This document shows, piece after piece, positions 32,107 to 43,472 of a stretch of DNA of 64,000 nt; positions within the stretch are counted from its first letter, which is position 1; each line of letters opens with the position of its first letter. This DNA is from Gonatopus flavifemur (Eukaryota; Arthropoda; Insecta; Hymenoptera; Dryinidae). Under the pieces are notes generated by a model. The model saw nothing but the letters and a program-made list of their open reading frames with translations. It made no database searches and had not been told where the DNA came from. The DNA is taken from contig JAFFJZ010000070.1 in the NCBI GenBank assembly GCA_018340375.1, forward strand, positions 496,001 to 560,000, in the 5' to 3' direction. Position numbers and translations under genes: made by a program.

Positions 32107-33400
32107 CGAGGGTGGATTGATAAGTTTCCGGCCTGACCAAGAAAAACAACGTTTTTAAGAATTTTTTTTTTTTCATTTCTCAACATAATCTCCTCCAAGG
32201 CTGATACATTTCTCATAGCGGTGTTCTAGTCTAGTAATACCATCTCTATAGACTGATTCGTCAAGCTCCTCAAAATACCCATTCACAGCTTCGATTACTT
32301 CTTCATTGTCCGCAAATTTCTTACCGCCAAGCCATTTTTTGAGGTGAGGAAACAGATAATAGTCACTCGGGGCTAGGTCTGGAGAGTAGGGAGGGTGCGG
32401 CATTAATTCAAACTTCAGATCGTTGATTTTAGCCATCGCAACGATTGACGTGTGCGCTGGTGCGTTATCGTGATGAAACAAGATTTTTTTCTTCGCCAGA
32501 TGAGGTCGTTCAATTTTCACTCCGTGGCTCAAACGTTGCAATAAGTCTGCGTAGTATTGACCAGTGATAGTTTTACCCTTTTCAAGGTAATCAATGTATA
32601 TAATACCTCTTGCATCCCAAAAAACAGTAGCCATAACCTTGTTCGCCGAAAAAATTGTTTTTGCCTTCTTTGGAGTTGGTTCCCCTGGTCCAATCCACTG
32701 TTTAGACTGTTCTTTGGTTTCAGGAGTGTGGTGGTGGACCCAAGTTTCGTCAACGGTTACGAATCGACGCAAAAATTCGCTTGGATTACGCTTATACAAC
32801 GCCAAATTGGCGGTAGAAATGTTCTTTCGAATCAATTTTTGGTCGACTGTTAGCAAACGCGGCACCCATCTTGCACAGAGCTTTTCCATATACAAATGTT
32901 GGTGCAAAATATTTCGTACACGTTCATATGACATCTTACAGGTCTCAGCTATCTCTAGAACTTTTAATCTGCGATCTTTCAGCACTATTTGATGGATTTT
33001 TTCGATCATATCTGGAGTTGTGACCTCAATGGGGCGTCCTGAGCGAGGCTCATCAGAGGTGCTCACACGACCCTTTTTAAACTCGGAAACCCACTGCTTA
33101 ACGGTTGAATATGATGGGGAGGATGTCCCCAGTGTTGAGTCCATCTCTTCTTTAATTTCCTTCGGCGTTAACCCCTTCAAATAAAAGTATTTGATGACAG
33201 CACGGTTTTCCAGCTTTTCCATTTTTACGGAAAACACAGAGGCGTCTTGGTCAGCGTGCTCTCAAAACTAAACTAACATGGCGATCGGACTGAAACTATA
33301 GCTACAAGCTATCTAAGGATGGTACTATAGAACACCACCTCAAGGTAGGCCTAGTGGCGCCATCTCTTGGTCAGGCCGGAAACTTATCAATCCACCCTCG
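32107..33400 (-). mobile_element. complete mariner element (1294 bp)
   Basis: Inverted terminal repeats of about 36 bp are identical at both ends and begin CGAGGGTGGATTGATAAGTT. TA target duplications sit at 32105-32106 and 33401-33402. The transposase ORF fills most of the interior. Perfect TIRs plus an intact ORF imply a recent insertion. Confidence 0.95.
32173..33237 (-). CDS. mariner transposase, intact
   Basis: 354 residues without a stop. Mariner transposases bind their TIRs and cut and paste the element into TA sites in the nucleus. Visible are the N-terminal helix-turn-helix regions (residues 7-110), the mariner signature WVPRLL (124-129), catalytic Asp163 in TVDETW, Asp257 in FHHDNAPAH and Asp292 in YSPDLAPSDYY. 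The last two are separated by 34 residues, the canonical DD34D. The methionine at residue 6 (33222; MEKLENRAV) is the usual family start, so the first five residues may be untranslated. No truncation or missing catalytic residue is seen, so it is potentially active. Mariner subfamily inferred only. Confidence 0.95.
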   Translation of the reverse strand: MFSVKMEKLENRAVIKYFYLKGLTPKEIKEEMDSTLGTSSPSYSTVKQWVSEFKKGRVSTSDEPRSGRPIEVTTPDMIEKIHQIVLKDRRLKVLEIAETCKMSYERVRNILHQHLYMEKLCARWVPRLLTVDQKLIRKNISTANLALYKRNPSEFLRRFVTVDETWVHHHTPETKEQSKQWIGPGEPTPKKAKTIFSANKVMATVFWDARGIIYIDYLEKGKTITGQYYADLLQRLSHGVKIERPHLAKKKILFHHDNAPAHTSIVAMAKINDLKFELMPHPPYSPDLAPSDYYLFPHLKKWLGGKKFADNEEVIEAVNGYFEELDESVYRDGITRLEHRYEKCISLGGDYVEK

Positions 33401-33540
33401 TACAACCGCAAGTGCATTCCAAGTGGGTAATAATTTTGATAAGATATCTTCGACTTGGAATCATAAAGTGGAGTAGAACAAAAATGAAATCCATTCATCC
33501 CACGCACTAGAAACAGCGCTGAGTTATTCTGAACCGGAAT

Positions 33541-33736
33541 TGTTGGTTGTTTTTCATTTCGGAATCCAACTCAATGCGACAGTACTTGACGCGGCCGATG
33601 GAGATTTTATTATTCAACTTCCTGTTCAAATACTTTGAACAGAATTGTTGGAACACAATCAAGCCTCAAGACTCACGTCATCGGCCGCACCAAGTGTTTC
33701 ACATCGACATTGATTGAAAAATCAGGAACAACCAAC
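33541..33736. mobile_element. foldback MITE of 196 bp
   Basis: TGTTGGTTGTTTTTCATTTC at the left pairs with TGTTGGTTGTTCCTGATTTT (reverse complement of the right end). The arms pair again at a GCGGCCGATG block. No target duplication was recognised. Confidence 0.6.
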
Positions 33737-34446
33737 ACGTTTGGTTCGGATATTCGATACAATATTGCTTTTTAATAATCATGAATCACTTTGAATACAT
33801 TTTGAACAAACTGAAGTGACAATATACCAGAAATGGCTTACATCTCCTGAAACACAGTTTTATTGAGGTGATATCATTCTGATAAAACTTTCTTACTACT
33901 ATTACATCACAAAGTTATGTTTTGATTGCATTGAATCAATATAACATGTGTGATTGTTATGTAACAGTAATGTTGAGGTTACAAAAAAAGCCACCGTTGT
34001 ATAACCAACACAAGCTAGCATGTGCAATTACTCGGTTGCCACCTCGTTGAATTAACGTCCTGGATGCTTCCCATTGGCTGAATCATGGCCCCTGGGGCTA
34101 AAAGCTCTCGCAATCGGAAGCATCCACTGTTCTATATAACGGCAACAATCATTATTGAGTGTGATACCATCTGGATACCTAAATGTACTTGGCAGTTTCA
34201 CATCTTTTTTTTTAAATGAGGCATATCCTATTGTGTTCCATCAAAATTTTGAATGTAGTAAAATTCCCCTCCAAAATGTGTTTTAAAATTTTTTTTTCCT
34301 ATTGTGTTTCATCAAAATTTTGAATGTAATGAAATTTTCCTTTTGAATGTGTTTTTAGATTTCTTTTCATGTGTTCTAGGAATTTTCATGTACTTGGCGG
34401 TATTTTTTTTACTTTTTTGGAGTTTTTTTTCTGGTTCAAGTCTTAC

Positions 34447-34966
34447 CTTTAACATTTCCGAGATACGTTCATTGATGAAATTTACATCTTGTAAGATGCT
34501 TAAAGGTAATTCAATATCATCGATTCTTTCTCGGAGACGTTGATTCAACATTTGAGCAGCTTTTTCCTTTCCTCTTTGAAATTGCATGATTCTCGAAAAA
34601 GTGTGCCAAGTATCATCTGATGTGACATCCTCTCTGCGGAGCCGCTCAATTCTTCCATGTACAAGAGTACAAAACCTTTTCTGAGTGAGTAGGTTTTCAG
34701 CAGGTGATTCCGCTTTTCTGTAGATGTGAATAAATTCATGGCTGTGTTTACAAAATCAAAAATTGCAGCTCACCTTTTCAATGCAAGAGGTGATTCTTGA
34801 AATTATATGGCTTCTTCCAAATCGATCCTCAATGCAGCAGGAGTCTCATTCGAAGATTTTTCTCCGATTCTACTAGGATTCAAATCATCTATAATGTTGG
34901 CTTCCAGTCCTTCAGATTCGTTCAAATGTTGAGCATTTGTTCTAATTAAATTTGCTGCGACTCCCC
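34447..34966 (-). pseudogene. unrecognised spliced gene fragment
   Basis: Two minus-strand coding segments look like exons. Exon A (34966-34774) starts after an AG acceptor and ends before GTGAGC. Exon B (34741-34447) starts after an ACACAG acceptor and ends before GTAAGA. The phase is compatible (two bases from A, one from B), and exon B has a continuous frame with AESPAENLLTQKRF, DVTSDDTWHTFSR, MQFQRGKEKAAQML and LPLSILQDVNFINE. Exon A carries one in-frame stop at 34803. I do not recognise the family; it could be a transposon or host gene remnant. Confidence 0.4.
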
Positions 34967-34997
34967 TGTAGTACATGTAAGAATTCACTAATCTCAT

Positions 34998-36053
34998 TAA
35001 ATCATAAAAATTATCAAACTGAGTTATATTATATTATGTTATTCCATACTTATTCTTCATGACCGCAGGAACTACGTCCTTTAATCAACGCCGACGAAAT
35101 GACAAGTCATCAGGTTTATTACAAAAAGCTGTTTCTTCAAAATGATCACTGCACACAATACTGTACCTCTCAAACCGCTTTCCTAATGATGCAAACATTT
35201 TTCTCGCTGCTTTTCACATTTAGGAAATTTCTCATAAGAAATTGGAGGTTAGCATTCTTTTGGTAAAAATTTCTCAGTCTCATTTTTTCTATTATACTTA
35301 CTGGTGAAATGAGCGATTCACATCATTTTTGGAGCGTGAAATCCCGCAAACACAACAATTATAAACCATTTAGAGTTTTTTAAAGTTATTTCTTTTCCGA
35401 AATAGAGACAGCACGTTGATTTGGTTACTACCTTTTGCGCAATCACATAAACCCCTACTACAGAGGGGATTAGGAAGAGAAAGAGATAACTCTTACGATT
35501 GTTTTTTTTTCTAATTTGGGAAGGTCTTTTTGGGGAGATGAGCAGTCTATACTTGTTATGTATATGGGTGCTTATCACTTTCTTCCTTCAATTCCGATTT
35601 GTTCGGAACTCACACCATACAAATAACCCCCTGTAAACTGATTATGCTCCGAGTTTCATGGCATTCAGATCATACCGACATGGGGAAGGCATGCTTTCAA
35701 AATATTGTCAAATAATGTGAATCGTGAAACAAAAATTTTCCACAGTTTTCAATCGATTGGGATCAAACTCATATCGGATCACCATCGGATCATCACTAGA
35801 ACGTGATATGAGCTCCTTTGCAATCAGAGATATATGCGGTGGCAGAATCATGACTTTTTCATGACATTGTCCTTCACCTCTGCCGTTCTTCTGTAAGAAT
35901 CAGGTTGACACGTACATGGGACCATTATCAGCTCGGTTTCCAACTGTGGTAAAAATTTCATGACGATCGGGTAATGGGAACGGATCATATACGCGGTCGC
36001 AGAATAGTTCACATTCCCACAGACACGGAACCAGAATTACTCCCTGAGCTCTG
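34998..36053. other. non-coding stretch
   Basis: No recognisable gene or repeat; short ORFs here carry no motifs. Confidence 0.35.
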
Positions 36054-36147
36054 AGGAACATTTTGGTCCAAGATATTTTAAGTTTGAAGACAAAAAATTT
36101 TTGATCCCTCGAAACGATCACAAAGCTTCCCTCTAGGAAGGAAGCAA
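36054..36147 (+). repeat. dispersed repeat, partner of 2994-3089
   Basis: Same block as at 2994-3089, with the identical CGAAACGATCACAAAGC core. Confidence 0.6.
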
Positions 36148-36185
36148 AAGAGGAAGCAACAGAGGAAGGAAAATGATGAAATAAA

Positions 36186-37445
36186 TCTTTTCTAAATATT
36201 TGGTGTCAATGTTGAAGTGATATTGTCCTCCGTAGATTTGATTGAAAATGGGTATTTCAGGAAAACAGGCTTCCCACCTGGAGGAGCAATTACTATGCTC
36301 AAAGAATATGAGCTGAGCAGTAAGGGAGGAATTCTTGGAGAGTTACATTTGGAGCACAGCATTATATGGTTGCGGAACTTGGACAACTGAAAAAACGGGA
36401 CAACGAAGACTTGGAGCTCCGGAAATGTGTTGTTATAGAAGGATGCTCAGAATAAAGTGCATAGAGAAAGGAAAGAATGAAGAAGCACTTGGGAAGGTGA
36501 ATGAAAAAAGAACTCTTCTGAAACATGTTGTGAGAAGGAGGAGTAATCTGATAGGACACACATTCAGGCACGACAGGATATTGACAACAATATTAGAAGG
36601 AAAAATGAATGGTAAAACTTGCAAGAGTAGACCTAGATTAACTTATATGAATCAAATTATACAAGATAAGAGTTATCGTAGACATCTAGAGATGAGGCGT
36701 TTAGTGATTAATAGACAAAGTCGGAGGATTCCATCAAACCAGTCATAAGACTGATTACTCCATGATGATGATGAGATTCTATTGGGAGTGATACAATTTG
36801 CTATCTCCGGAAATACGAAGAACACAGTTTTTTTCCGTCGTGTTTTTGTAAGCATTTGATGCTTATTGCAGCCTCGGTGACACTTTCAACTTCTGCTACA
36901 AACCTTCTGTCTCGTTCATTCGTCTTGAACTGTGCAATAATGAAATCATTCGGGTTGATGATGTGAGGAGTAAATTCATCTGGAAAAACACTGTTACTTG
37001 CTCCTTGAACGGCATATTCATTGATTCCTCCAAATTCATGTTCACATGCCACACTTCCCCCAACGATATCTGTTACCTCATTTGTTGGAAGTCGATTCAG
37101 AACTTTTAACGCGTTGAAAAGCACTGTACCAGATCTCTTGAACCGCCTTTATATTTCAAACAGAATTCAATGCAATATCATTTCAAATCTTGGATAATAC
37201 ACGTGGAAATATTGACTTAGGTACAGCACATTCTTGTTTCCCTGGACCTAACCTCCAGTTAGTCAAAATTTTTCTCCAACTCTGTTTCAAAGGTCTCAAA
37301 AAGGCCACGTCTAATGACTGTGTGAGATGGGTAGAATTAGGAGGTACAAAAACCATTCTGATTTCATTCCCGTCACACAATCTGATGGATGTGACTGGGA
37401 GATCAGATGAGAGATTGAATAATATTTCGAATTCAGAGTAAAATT
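36186..37445 (-). pseudogene. pogo/Tigger-like DDE transposase C-terminus, split by a LINE
   Basis: Minus strand: from about 37445 the translation shows a degraded LSSDLPVT segment, then the characteristic VFVPPNSTHLTQSLDVAFLRP and LKQSWRKIL, a PKSIFPRVL segment, then FKRSGTVLFNALKVLNRLP after a short frame break (37182-37125). The C-terminal tail follows (NDFIIAQF, DRRFVAEVESV) to about 36786. A few more codons (KYPFSIKSTEDNI) continue at 36255-36186 on the far side of LINE copy F. This is the DDE_1/jerky/Tigger type of the Tc1-mariner superfamily. The first half, including two catalytic Asp residues and the DNA-binding domain, is missing. Confidence 0.7.
36256..36775 (+). pseudogene. RTE/BovB-like LINE, copy F, 3' fragment
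   Basis: Starts GGAAAACAGGC within the C-terminal part of the RTE ORF and reads YIWSTALYGCGTWT, EMCCYRRMLRIK, RRSNLIGHTFRHD and the SSNQS end, followed by an (ATG)n tail at about 36762-36773. A stop lies upstream near 36315. It lies inside the pogo-like remnant, so its insertion is later than that element. The bases after the tail (GAGATTCTATTGGGAGT) nearly repeat those after the tail of copy A. Confidence 0.85.
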
Positions 37446-38750
37446 GAAAAATTTTCATGTTCGGACGTAACATCCCTCCCCCCTTATGTGATCGTCGTAC
37501 CGACAATTCAAACGAAGAGCGTGCAGTCTCTAAGATTCATAGAGAGCGATCTCTGTATTCTAGCATCCCTTACAATTTGAATAAGATGCTGGAAGCGTCC
37601 CAATTTCTATTTATCATAAATTTGTCGTTAGAATAAGCTTGAATACAGTCCAATTCGAACAGAAGACAGCCCCTTCTGATTAGGCTATGGCACAGTATTC
37701 ACTCGTGTCCGCGCAATATGGGTGTCAAATCAAGTTAGATTTTCCACGTCAAACCATCATTGCCGTGATGTTGATGAAAAAGTCGCCTTTGGATTGAAAT
37801 AGTGAAATAAAGGATCTTGAATCAAATAAAGAAAAGCAATCTTGAGGCTGAGACGCTGTACAGCCCAACGTAAGACTTCCCTGTAAAAACTAAACGATTA
37901 CAAATGATTTGAAACGATTCGCTTCCGGCGCAACCAATTCGAAATTTGCACATTTTTCATTGGGGAAATTGGATTGTCATCGGTTGATAAGTTTGAATGA
38001 ATCCTGATTTAAAAAGAAATTACATTTTCAATCATTGCATTGGTGTACATAAACGATGATGCTGAATGAGATCTCGCTCAGTAGAATCTGAGAATTCTTA
38101 TCCCTATAACTTGTAATTGGTATGAAATGTTTTTGACAGATAGGAATTGAATAGTGATATTGTGTTCAAATGATTCATTGTTCCGTGTGAAAATTCAAAT
38201 ATTGGTTCTGAGAATCGCCAATGATTGAATGCAATTCAATATTCTATAATCATTGTTTGTGAGCAATGGGTAATGAAGAATGAATATGCTGTGCAGTTGG
38301 TGGAAGGAATATTTAATTTTAAAACGAATGATTAATATATGTGCTTCATTTCTTGTTGAGGTAATTGATATTCATCAAATACTTTCGGTGTTTAAATAAA
38401 CTATCGTGGATTTGATATGAGAAAATATCTATTTCGGAAAATGAAATATTATGAAATTTAGTAATTGTACATATTAAATTGACATATGTTTCAACTCTTC
38501 ACATGCATAATGAATGCAGAATAAAGGAACAAAAACAATGAAAAATCTTCCGTAGTCCATGCTTTATTTACAACATCCCTTGATACATTCATAATCTTCC
38601 ATCATAGCAGTGATGCTATATCTAAAAACTCAAATGAGTAAGTTTTCTGTTATTTCTAAGAAATATGTGATACTGTGATAAAAGATCAAGTGAAAAATGT
38701 CTGTTTCAATTCATCATATGCTTCGAATGCGAATGCCCTATTAAAAAAGT
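37446..38750. other. AT-rich non-coding stretch
   Basis: No gene, TIR or array recognised. Confidence 0.35.
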
Positions 38751-38955
38751 CTGACAGATTCCGGTCAAAATTCTGTCTGGTTCTGTCGGAAATCACCATT
38801 CCTGGGACAAAAATCGACCAAATCCTGCACAGGCTGGAATGCCAGACAAAGCCAAACAAAACCTGACGGATTCCGGTCAAAATTCTGTCTGGATCTGTCG
38901 GAAATTGTCATTTTTTGGACAAAAACCGATCAAATCCTGACAGAAAATTATCTGT
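38751..38955 (+). repeat. 112-bp tandem duplication
   Basis: CTGACAGATTCCGGTCAAAA at 38751 recurs at 38863 (CTGACGGATTCCGGTCAAAA), each followed by TTCTGTCTGG and CTGTCGGAAAT; the second unit is about 90 bp. Short inverted motifs (CTGTCGG/CCGACAG) are repeated within. Confidence 0.65.
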
Positions 38956-39078
38956 CGGACATTTGGAATAAGGTGACTCACAATTTATGTGCACTCTAGT
39001 AGAAATATTTATTTGAGAATCTCAGGAAATCTCTCAAAATTGGAAGGTTTTCCGAAGAGTAGTAGAAACTTGTGAGTA

Positions 39079-41427
39079 CCCTGGTAACAAAAATCTCTCT
39101 GAATCTCTCTGAAATCTCTCTGAATCTCTCTATATTTTGGGACATATCTCAGAGAGATTCAGAGTAACTTCAGAGTAATTCAGAGTAATTCAGAGGAAAT
39201 TAGAGACTTTTCCGATAGTGATACGTCCTGAAACTCTTCGACTTTGCCTGAATCTCTCTGAAATTTTTTGATGGAATTTGCAAATTTTCCGGAATCTTTC
39301 TGAATGTATTTGATTTTTCTTAGGATTTCATTCATCAAGGAGTCAAAGCTCTCTATGAATTTGAGTGGATCTCCCTGAATTTTTCTGGATCTCTCCGCAT
39401 CTCTCTGAATTCCTCTGAATTTGCCGAAATTTAATGTATTTCGATTTCAAAGCTTCCTCTGAATTCCCCTGAATTTCTCTGAATCTCTCTGAATTCCTCT
39501 AAATCTCCCAGAATTTAACATATTCAGATTTTAAAGCTTGCACTGAATTCCTCTGAATTTCTCTGAATCTCCCTGCATTTCTCTAAATCTCCCAGAATTT
39601 GATGTATTCAGATTTCAAAGCTTCCTCTGAATTGTCCTGAATTTCTCTGAATCTCCCGGAATGATGTATTCAGATTTCAAAACCTTCTCGGAAATTTCTC
39701 TGAATCTTTCTGAATTCCTCTAAATCTCCCGGAATTCAATGCATTCAGATTTCAAAGCTTCCTCTGAATTTTCCTGAATTTCTCTGAATCTCCCTGAATT
39801 TCTCTGGATTTTTCTGGATCTCTCTGAATTTCTCTAAATCTCCCGAAAGTGAATGTATTCAAATCTCAAAACTTCCTCTGAATTTTTCTGGACTTTTCTG
39901 AATCTTCCTGAATTCCTGTAAATCTCCCAGAATTTAATATCTCCAAATTTTAAGGCTTCCCCTGAATTCCTCTGAATTTCTCTGAATTTCTCTGAATCTC
40001 TCTGGATTTCTCTGAATCTCCCAGAATTTGATGTATTCAGATTTCAAAGCTTCCTCTGAATTGTCCTGAATTTCTCTGAATCTCTCTAAATTCCTCTGAA
40101 TACTTCTGGAAAGTTCCATACAAAATTTTTCTCAATTCATGTGTCTCTGAAAGTCTCTGACACCTCCTGAATGCCTCTGAAATGCAGGACCAAGAATTTT
40201 ACTGAATTCATTCTTCTCTGAATTTCCCTGAATTACTCTGAATCTCTCTGAACTACCATGAATCTCCCCAAATGTTTCTGAAGAGTCCGCCGCAAAATTT
40301 TTGCTAATTTACCTGTCTCTGTGGGTCTCTGACATTCTCTGAATACCTCTGAAATCATGAAGCAAAAATTTTATTGAATTAATCCCTCCCTGAATTTCTC
40401 TAAATTACTCTGGATCTCTCTCAATTCCTCTGAATATTTCTAAAAAGTCCCATGCAAAATTTTTCTTAATTTATGTGTCTCTGAAAGTCTCTGACAATTC
40501 CTGAATGCCTCTGAAATGCAGGACCAAGAATTTTACTGAATTCATTCCTCTGTGAATTGTTTTGGATTACTCTGAATCTCTCTGAAGTACCCTGAATCTC
40601 CCCGAATCTCTCTAAAAAGTCCGCCGCCGAATTTTTCCTAATTCACCTGTCTCTGTGGGTCTCTGATTTCCCCTGAATACCTCTGAAATCCTTAAGCAAA
40701 AATTTCACTGACTTAATCCCTCTCTGAATTCCTCTGAATCTCTCTAAATTCTTCTGAATATTTCTAAAAAGTTTCATGAAAATTTCCTTAATTCATGCGT
40801 CTCTGAAAGTCTCTGACACCTCCTGAATGCCTCTGAAACGCAGGACCAAGAATTTTACTGAATTCATTCCTCTCTGAATTCCTCTGAATTACTCTGAATC
40901 TCTCTGAATTACCCTGAATCTCCCCGAATGTGTCTGTAAAGTCCACCGCAAAATTTTCCCTAATTTACCTGTCTCTTTGGGTCTCTGACATTCCCTGAAT
41001 ACCTCTGAAATCCTGAACCAAAAATTTTACTGAATTAATCCCTCCCTGAATTTCTCTGAATTCCTCTGAATTACTCTGAATCTCCCCGAATCTTTCCGAA
41101 AAGTCCGCCGCCCAATTTTTCCTAATTGACCTGTCTCTGAAAGTCTCTGACACCTCCTGAATGCTCCTGAAATGCAGGACCAAGAATTTTACTAAATTCA
41201 TTCCTCTTTGAATTTTCCAGAATTACTCTGAATCCCTCGCAATGACCCTGAATACCTCTGAATGTTAATGAAAGATTCAAAGCTTAAGTTTCCTCAACCC
41301 ATTAGTCCCTGAAATCCTCTGAATCGCGCTGAATTTCTCTGATTCTTTCCAAATCTCTCTGAATCTCTTTGAATCTCTCTGAAACGTGAAATTCTCAGAG
41401 AGATTCAGAGAGATTTTTTTACCAGGG
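39079..41427. mobile_element. TIR element whose interior is satellite-like repeats
   Basis: The left end CCCTGGTAACAAAAATCTCT and the reverse complement of the right end CCCTGGTAAAAAAATCTCTC match for about 33 bp, both running into CTGAATCTCTCTGA. TA lies on both flanks (39077-39078, 41428-41429), the pattern of a Tc1/mariner-type duplication. The 2349-bp interior consists almost wholly of variants of CTCTGAATTTCTCTGAATC. About 39420-40060 is organised in units of roughly 100-120 bp containing CAGATTTCAAAGCTTCCTCTG; 40118-41280 is organised in alternating units of about 165 bp. There is no transposase. Confidence 0.85.
40118..41280. repeat. dimeric higher-order repeat, period about 330 bp
   Basis: Two unit types alternate. 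Type 1 (CTGAAAGTCTCTGACA ... ATGCAGGACCAAGAATTTTA) starts near 40118, 40451, 40775 and 41110. Type 2 (GTGGGTCTCTGAC ... AATTAATCCCTC) starts near 40291, 40623 and 40950. Each is about 165 bp, so the array repeats as a dimer of about 325-335 bp. Confidence 0.75.
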
Positions 41428-41481
41428 TATTTCTGTGAATATTTGGAAAACTCTGAAAATTCGATGTTTTACTTTCTGAAG

Positions 41482-42028
41482 ATCAAATCGAAGATCACGT
41501 TGATAAGACAAAATCATATGTTTCCAGAAAAATTGCAGATTTGAAAGAAAATTATGAAAATGGTGAGCATTTATAATTTATGCGACTTATTTTCATTTCA
41601 AAATGTATTCTCATTCAGCCACTTTTACCATCCAATTTCACTGAATCTATCATATTTCTATACCTAATTCTCATAATACTCCATGTTATTGCAAGTGTTT
41701 TATGATTATCAAATACTTCCATGGTTAATTTCTTCTAGGTAATGAGAAAATCATAGCAGAGAAAGAGATGGCAACTGATAACGAGGAGGAACTGGTTCCT
41801 GATACAAATGGTCATATCGTATCACAAAATATGAATAATGAAGTTGACGCTGGAAGTGATGTACTAAATGGAGGTAATGATGAAGATCGGATAATTGATG
41901 GAATCAACTTCGAAAATACAGAAGTTACGGAACACCAGGATAATCTCGTGGAGGAAATTTTTTCAAATTTTTCTGAAATTGAATCAGAACATAACATGGA
42001 CCAAGATGAAAAAACAATGATATCATAA
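41482..42028 (+). CDS. two 3'-terminal exons of an unrecognised acidic protein
   Basis: Exon 41482-41562 follows a pyrimidine-rich acceptor (TTTTACTTTCTGAAG) and ends before GTGAGC. Exon 41739-42028 follows TTTCTTCTAG. The junction is phase 1 and leaves the frame open, through a SYVSRKIADLKENYENG coiled-coil-like segment into an acidic tail (MATDNEEELVPD ... NMDQDEKTMIS) ending at 42028. A polyadenylation signal AATAAA lies at 42134-42139. Upstream exons are not found; the repeat-filled element ends 54 bp before the first exon. The family is unknown. It may be a host gene 3' end or a transposon ORF terminus. Confidence 0.5.
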
Positions 42029-42133
42029 AACATTCTCATAACTTCTAAGTTTTTTTGTTTTAAATGAAAATGGTTTTTATATTATGTATTCTAGTTGAAA
42101 AACTGTGGATTATTGTATCCAAAAATTTGGAAC

Positions 42134-42139
42134 AATAAA
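42134..42139 (+). terminator. polyadenylation signal AATAAA
   Basis: AATAAA about 105 bp after the stop codon of the spliced acidic ORF, in sense orientation. Confidence 0.5.
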
Positions 42140-43456
42140 CTGGATTGAGTTGTGATCTGAATAAGTTTCATTTGACGCAAAATTTATTGTACCATTTCAT
42201 ATGGTTTGTATTTTTTCTATTCATACTATTACACATAACCTCAAAATCCAGCGTGAATAATTGAGCAGAAGTATAAGAAAACTTCCTTTCACACAAATTC
42301 TCAATCCCAGGATTCAACTGATTGTAAGATTTTGAATGAGCGGAATGGAGTGCAGAAAGCGTATTCAGACCAATCAGAATATTCAATTGGTTTGAATCAT
42401 TTCCAATCATTTTCTTTTTACAGGGTTTTGTTCATAAAGCATCACCAATGACGAGAGATAAATTTGTAATCCGTTAAATTGGTAAGTATTTCAAGGGCAT
42501 CAATTTCTGTTACGAATGCATGCTCACATATTCCACTAGATCCATGATCTCCAATTTTTCAGGGAGCGAGATATCACCATATCACACGTCCTGCTTCCAG
42601 AGAGATAGAGAGTGCTTTTTCCATTAATCGAGAACCGATTCTACAGGCTTTCTCAATATATTCATAACGTACATGAAAAGTAATGAAAAGAATAATTCGG
42701 GAGAAATCGGCACATAATACAATTTGTTTCATAACGTACATTGAGAGAATCACTCACAATCTTTCTCAATCAACTTCATGAACTCTATGAATTTCCATCA
42801 CTTATGACACATTGCTCGGAGAATTCAAAATGCTCCCACATTGCGGTCAATGTGTACAGTTTTATACACCACATAATACATGTTCTTTTTTTGTGTCATA
42901 CCGCTTACTTTATCGGAACAAGAAATAATCAAAAATACAATACGAAATTGACTTATCCGTAACATACTTCTTTTTTTGATATCAATACCAGAATCTCCAC
43001 ACAATTGGTCGGAGGAATCAAAATTCTTCCGCATTGCCGCCAATGTGTTCATTTTTCAAATTCAACCATGTTCAATTTTGTTTGCGTTCCATTGAATTTG
43101 ATATGGAAAAGATACAAGAAGAATCCGAGATAAAATGCTAAATCTAACTTTGAATGGAGTTACATAGTTCCCTAGCGAGAGACCAATATGCCTTCGCATT
43201 GGGCCGAGGCACTGAATATCAGTCTCAGTTGGTTCTCCACATCCACTGATGATTCAAAGTGTCTGCACACTGTGGAATTAGGATGGTCGTGATTCAGTTG
43301 AAACGACGAAGAGACAATCCAACACCCAATCGATCTTACACGAAAAAAAAAATCATCCGTGCCTCGCAATGCCTAAAAAATTCAAAATCCTAGGGATTGA
43401 GGAATCACGAGTATCACATCTGAGGAAATGCTAGATTCCTTCCCGTCGCATGCGTC
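42140..43456. other. non-coding stretch with a local duplication
   Basis: No gene recognised. A diverged direct duplication is visible: the CTCGGAGAATTCAAAATGCT block near 42815 recurs as GTCGGAGGAATCAAAATTCT near 43008, both followed by CATTGC-GTCAATGTG-type sequence. Confidence 0.4.
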
Positions 43457-43472
43457 ATGTTATGGTTTGACG

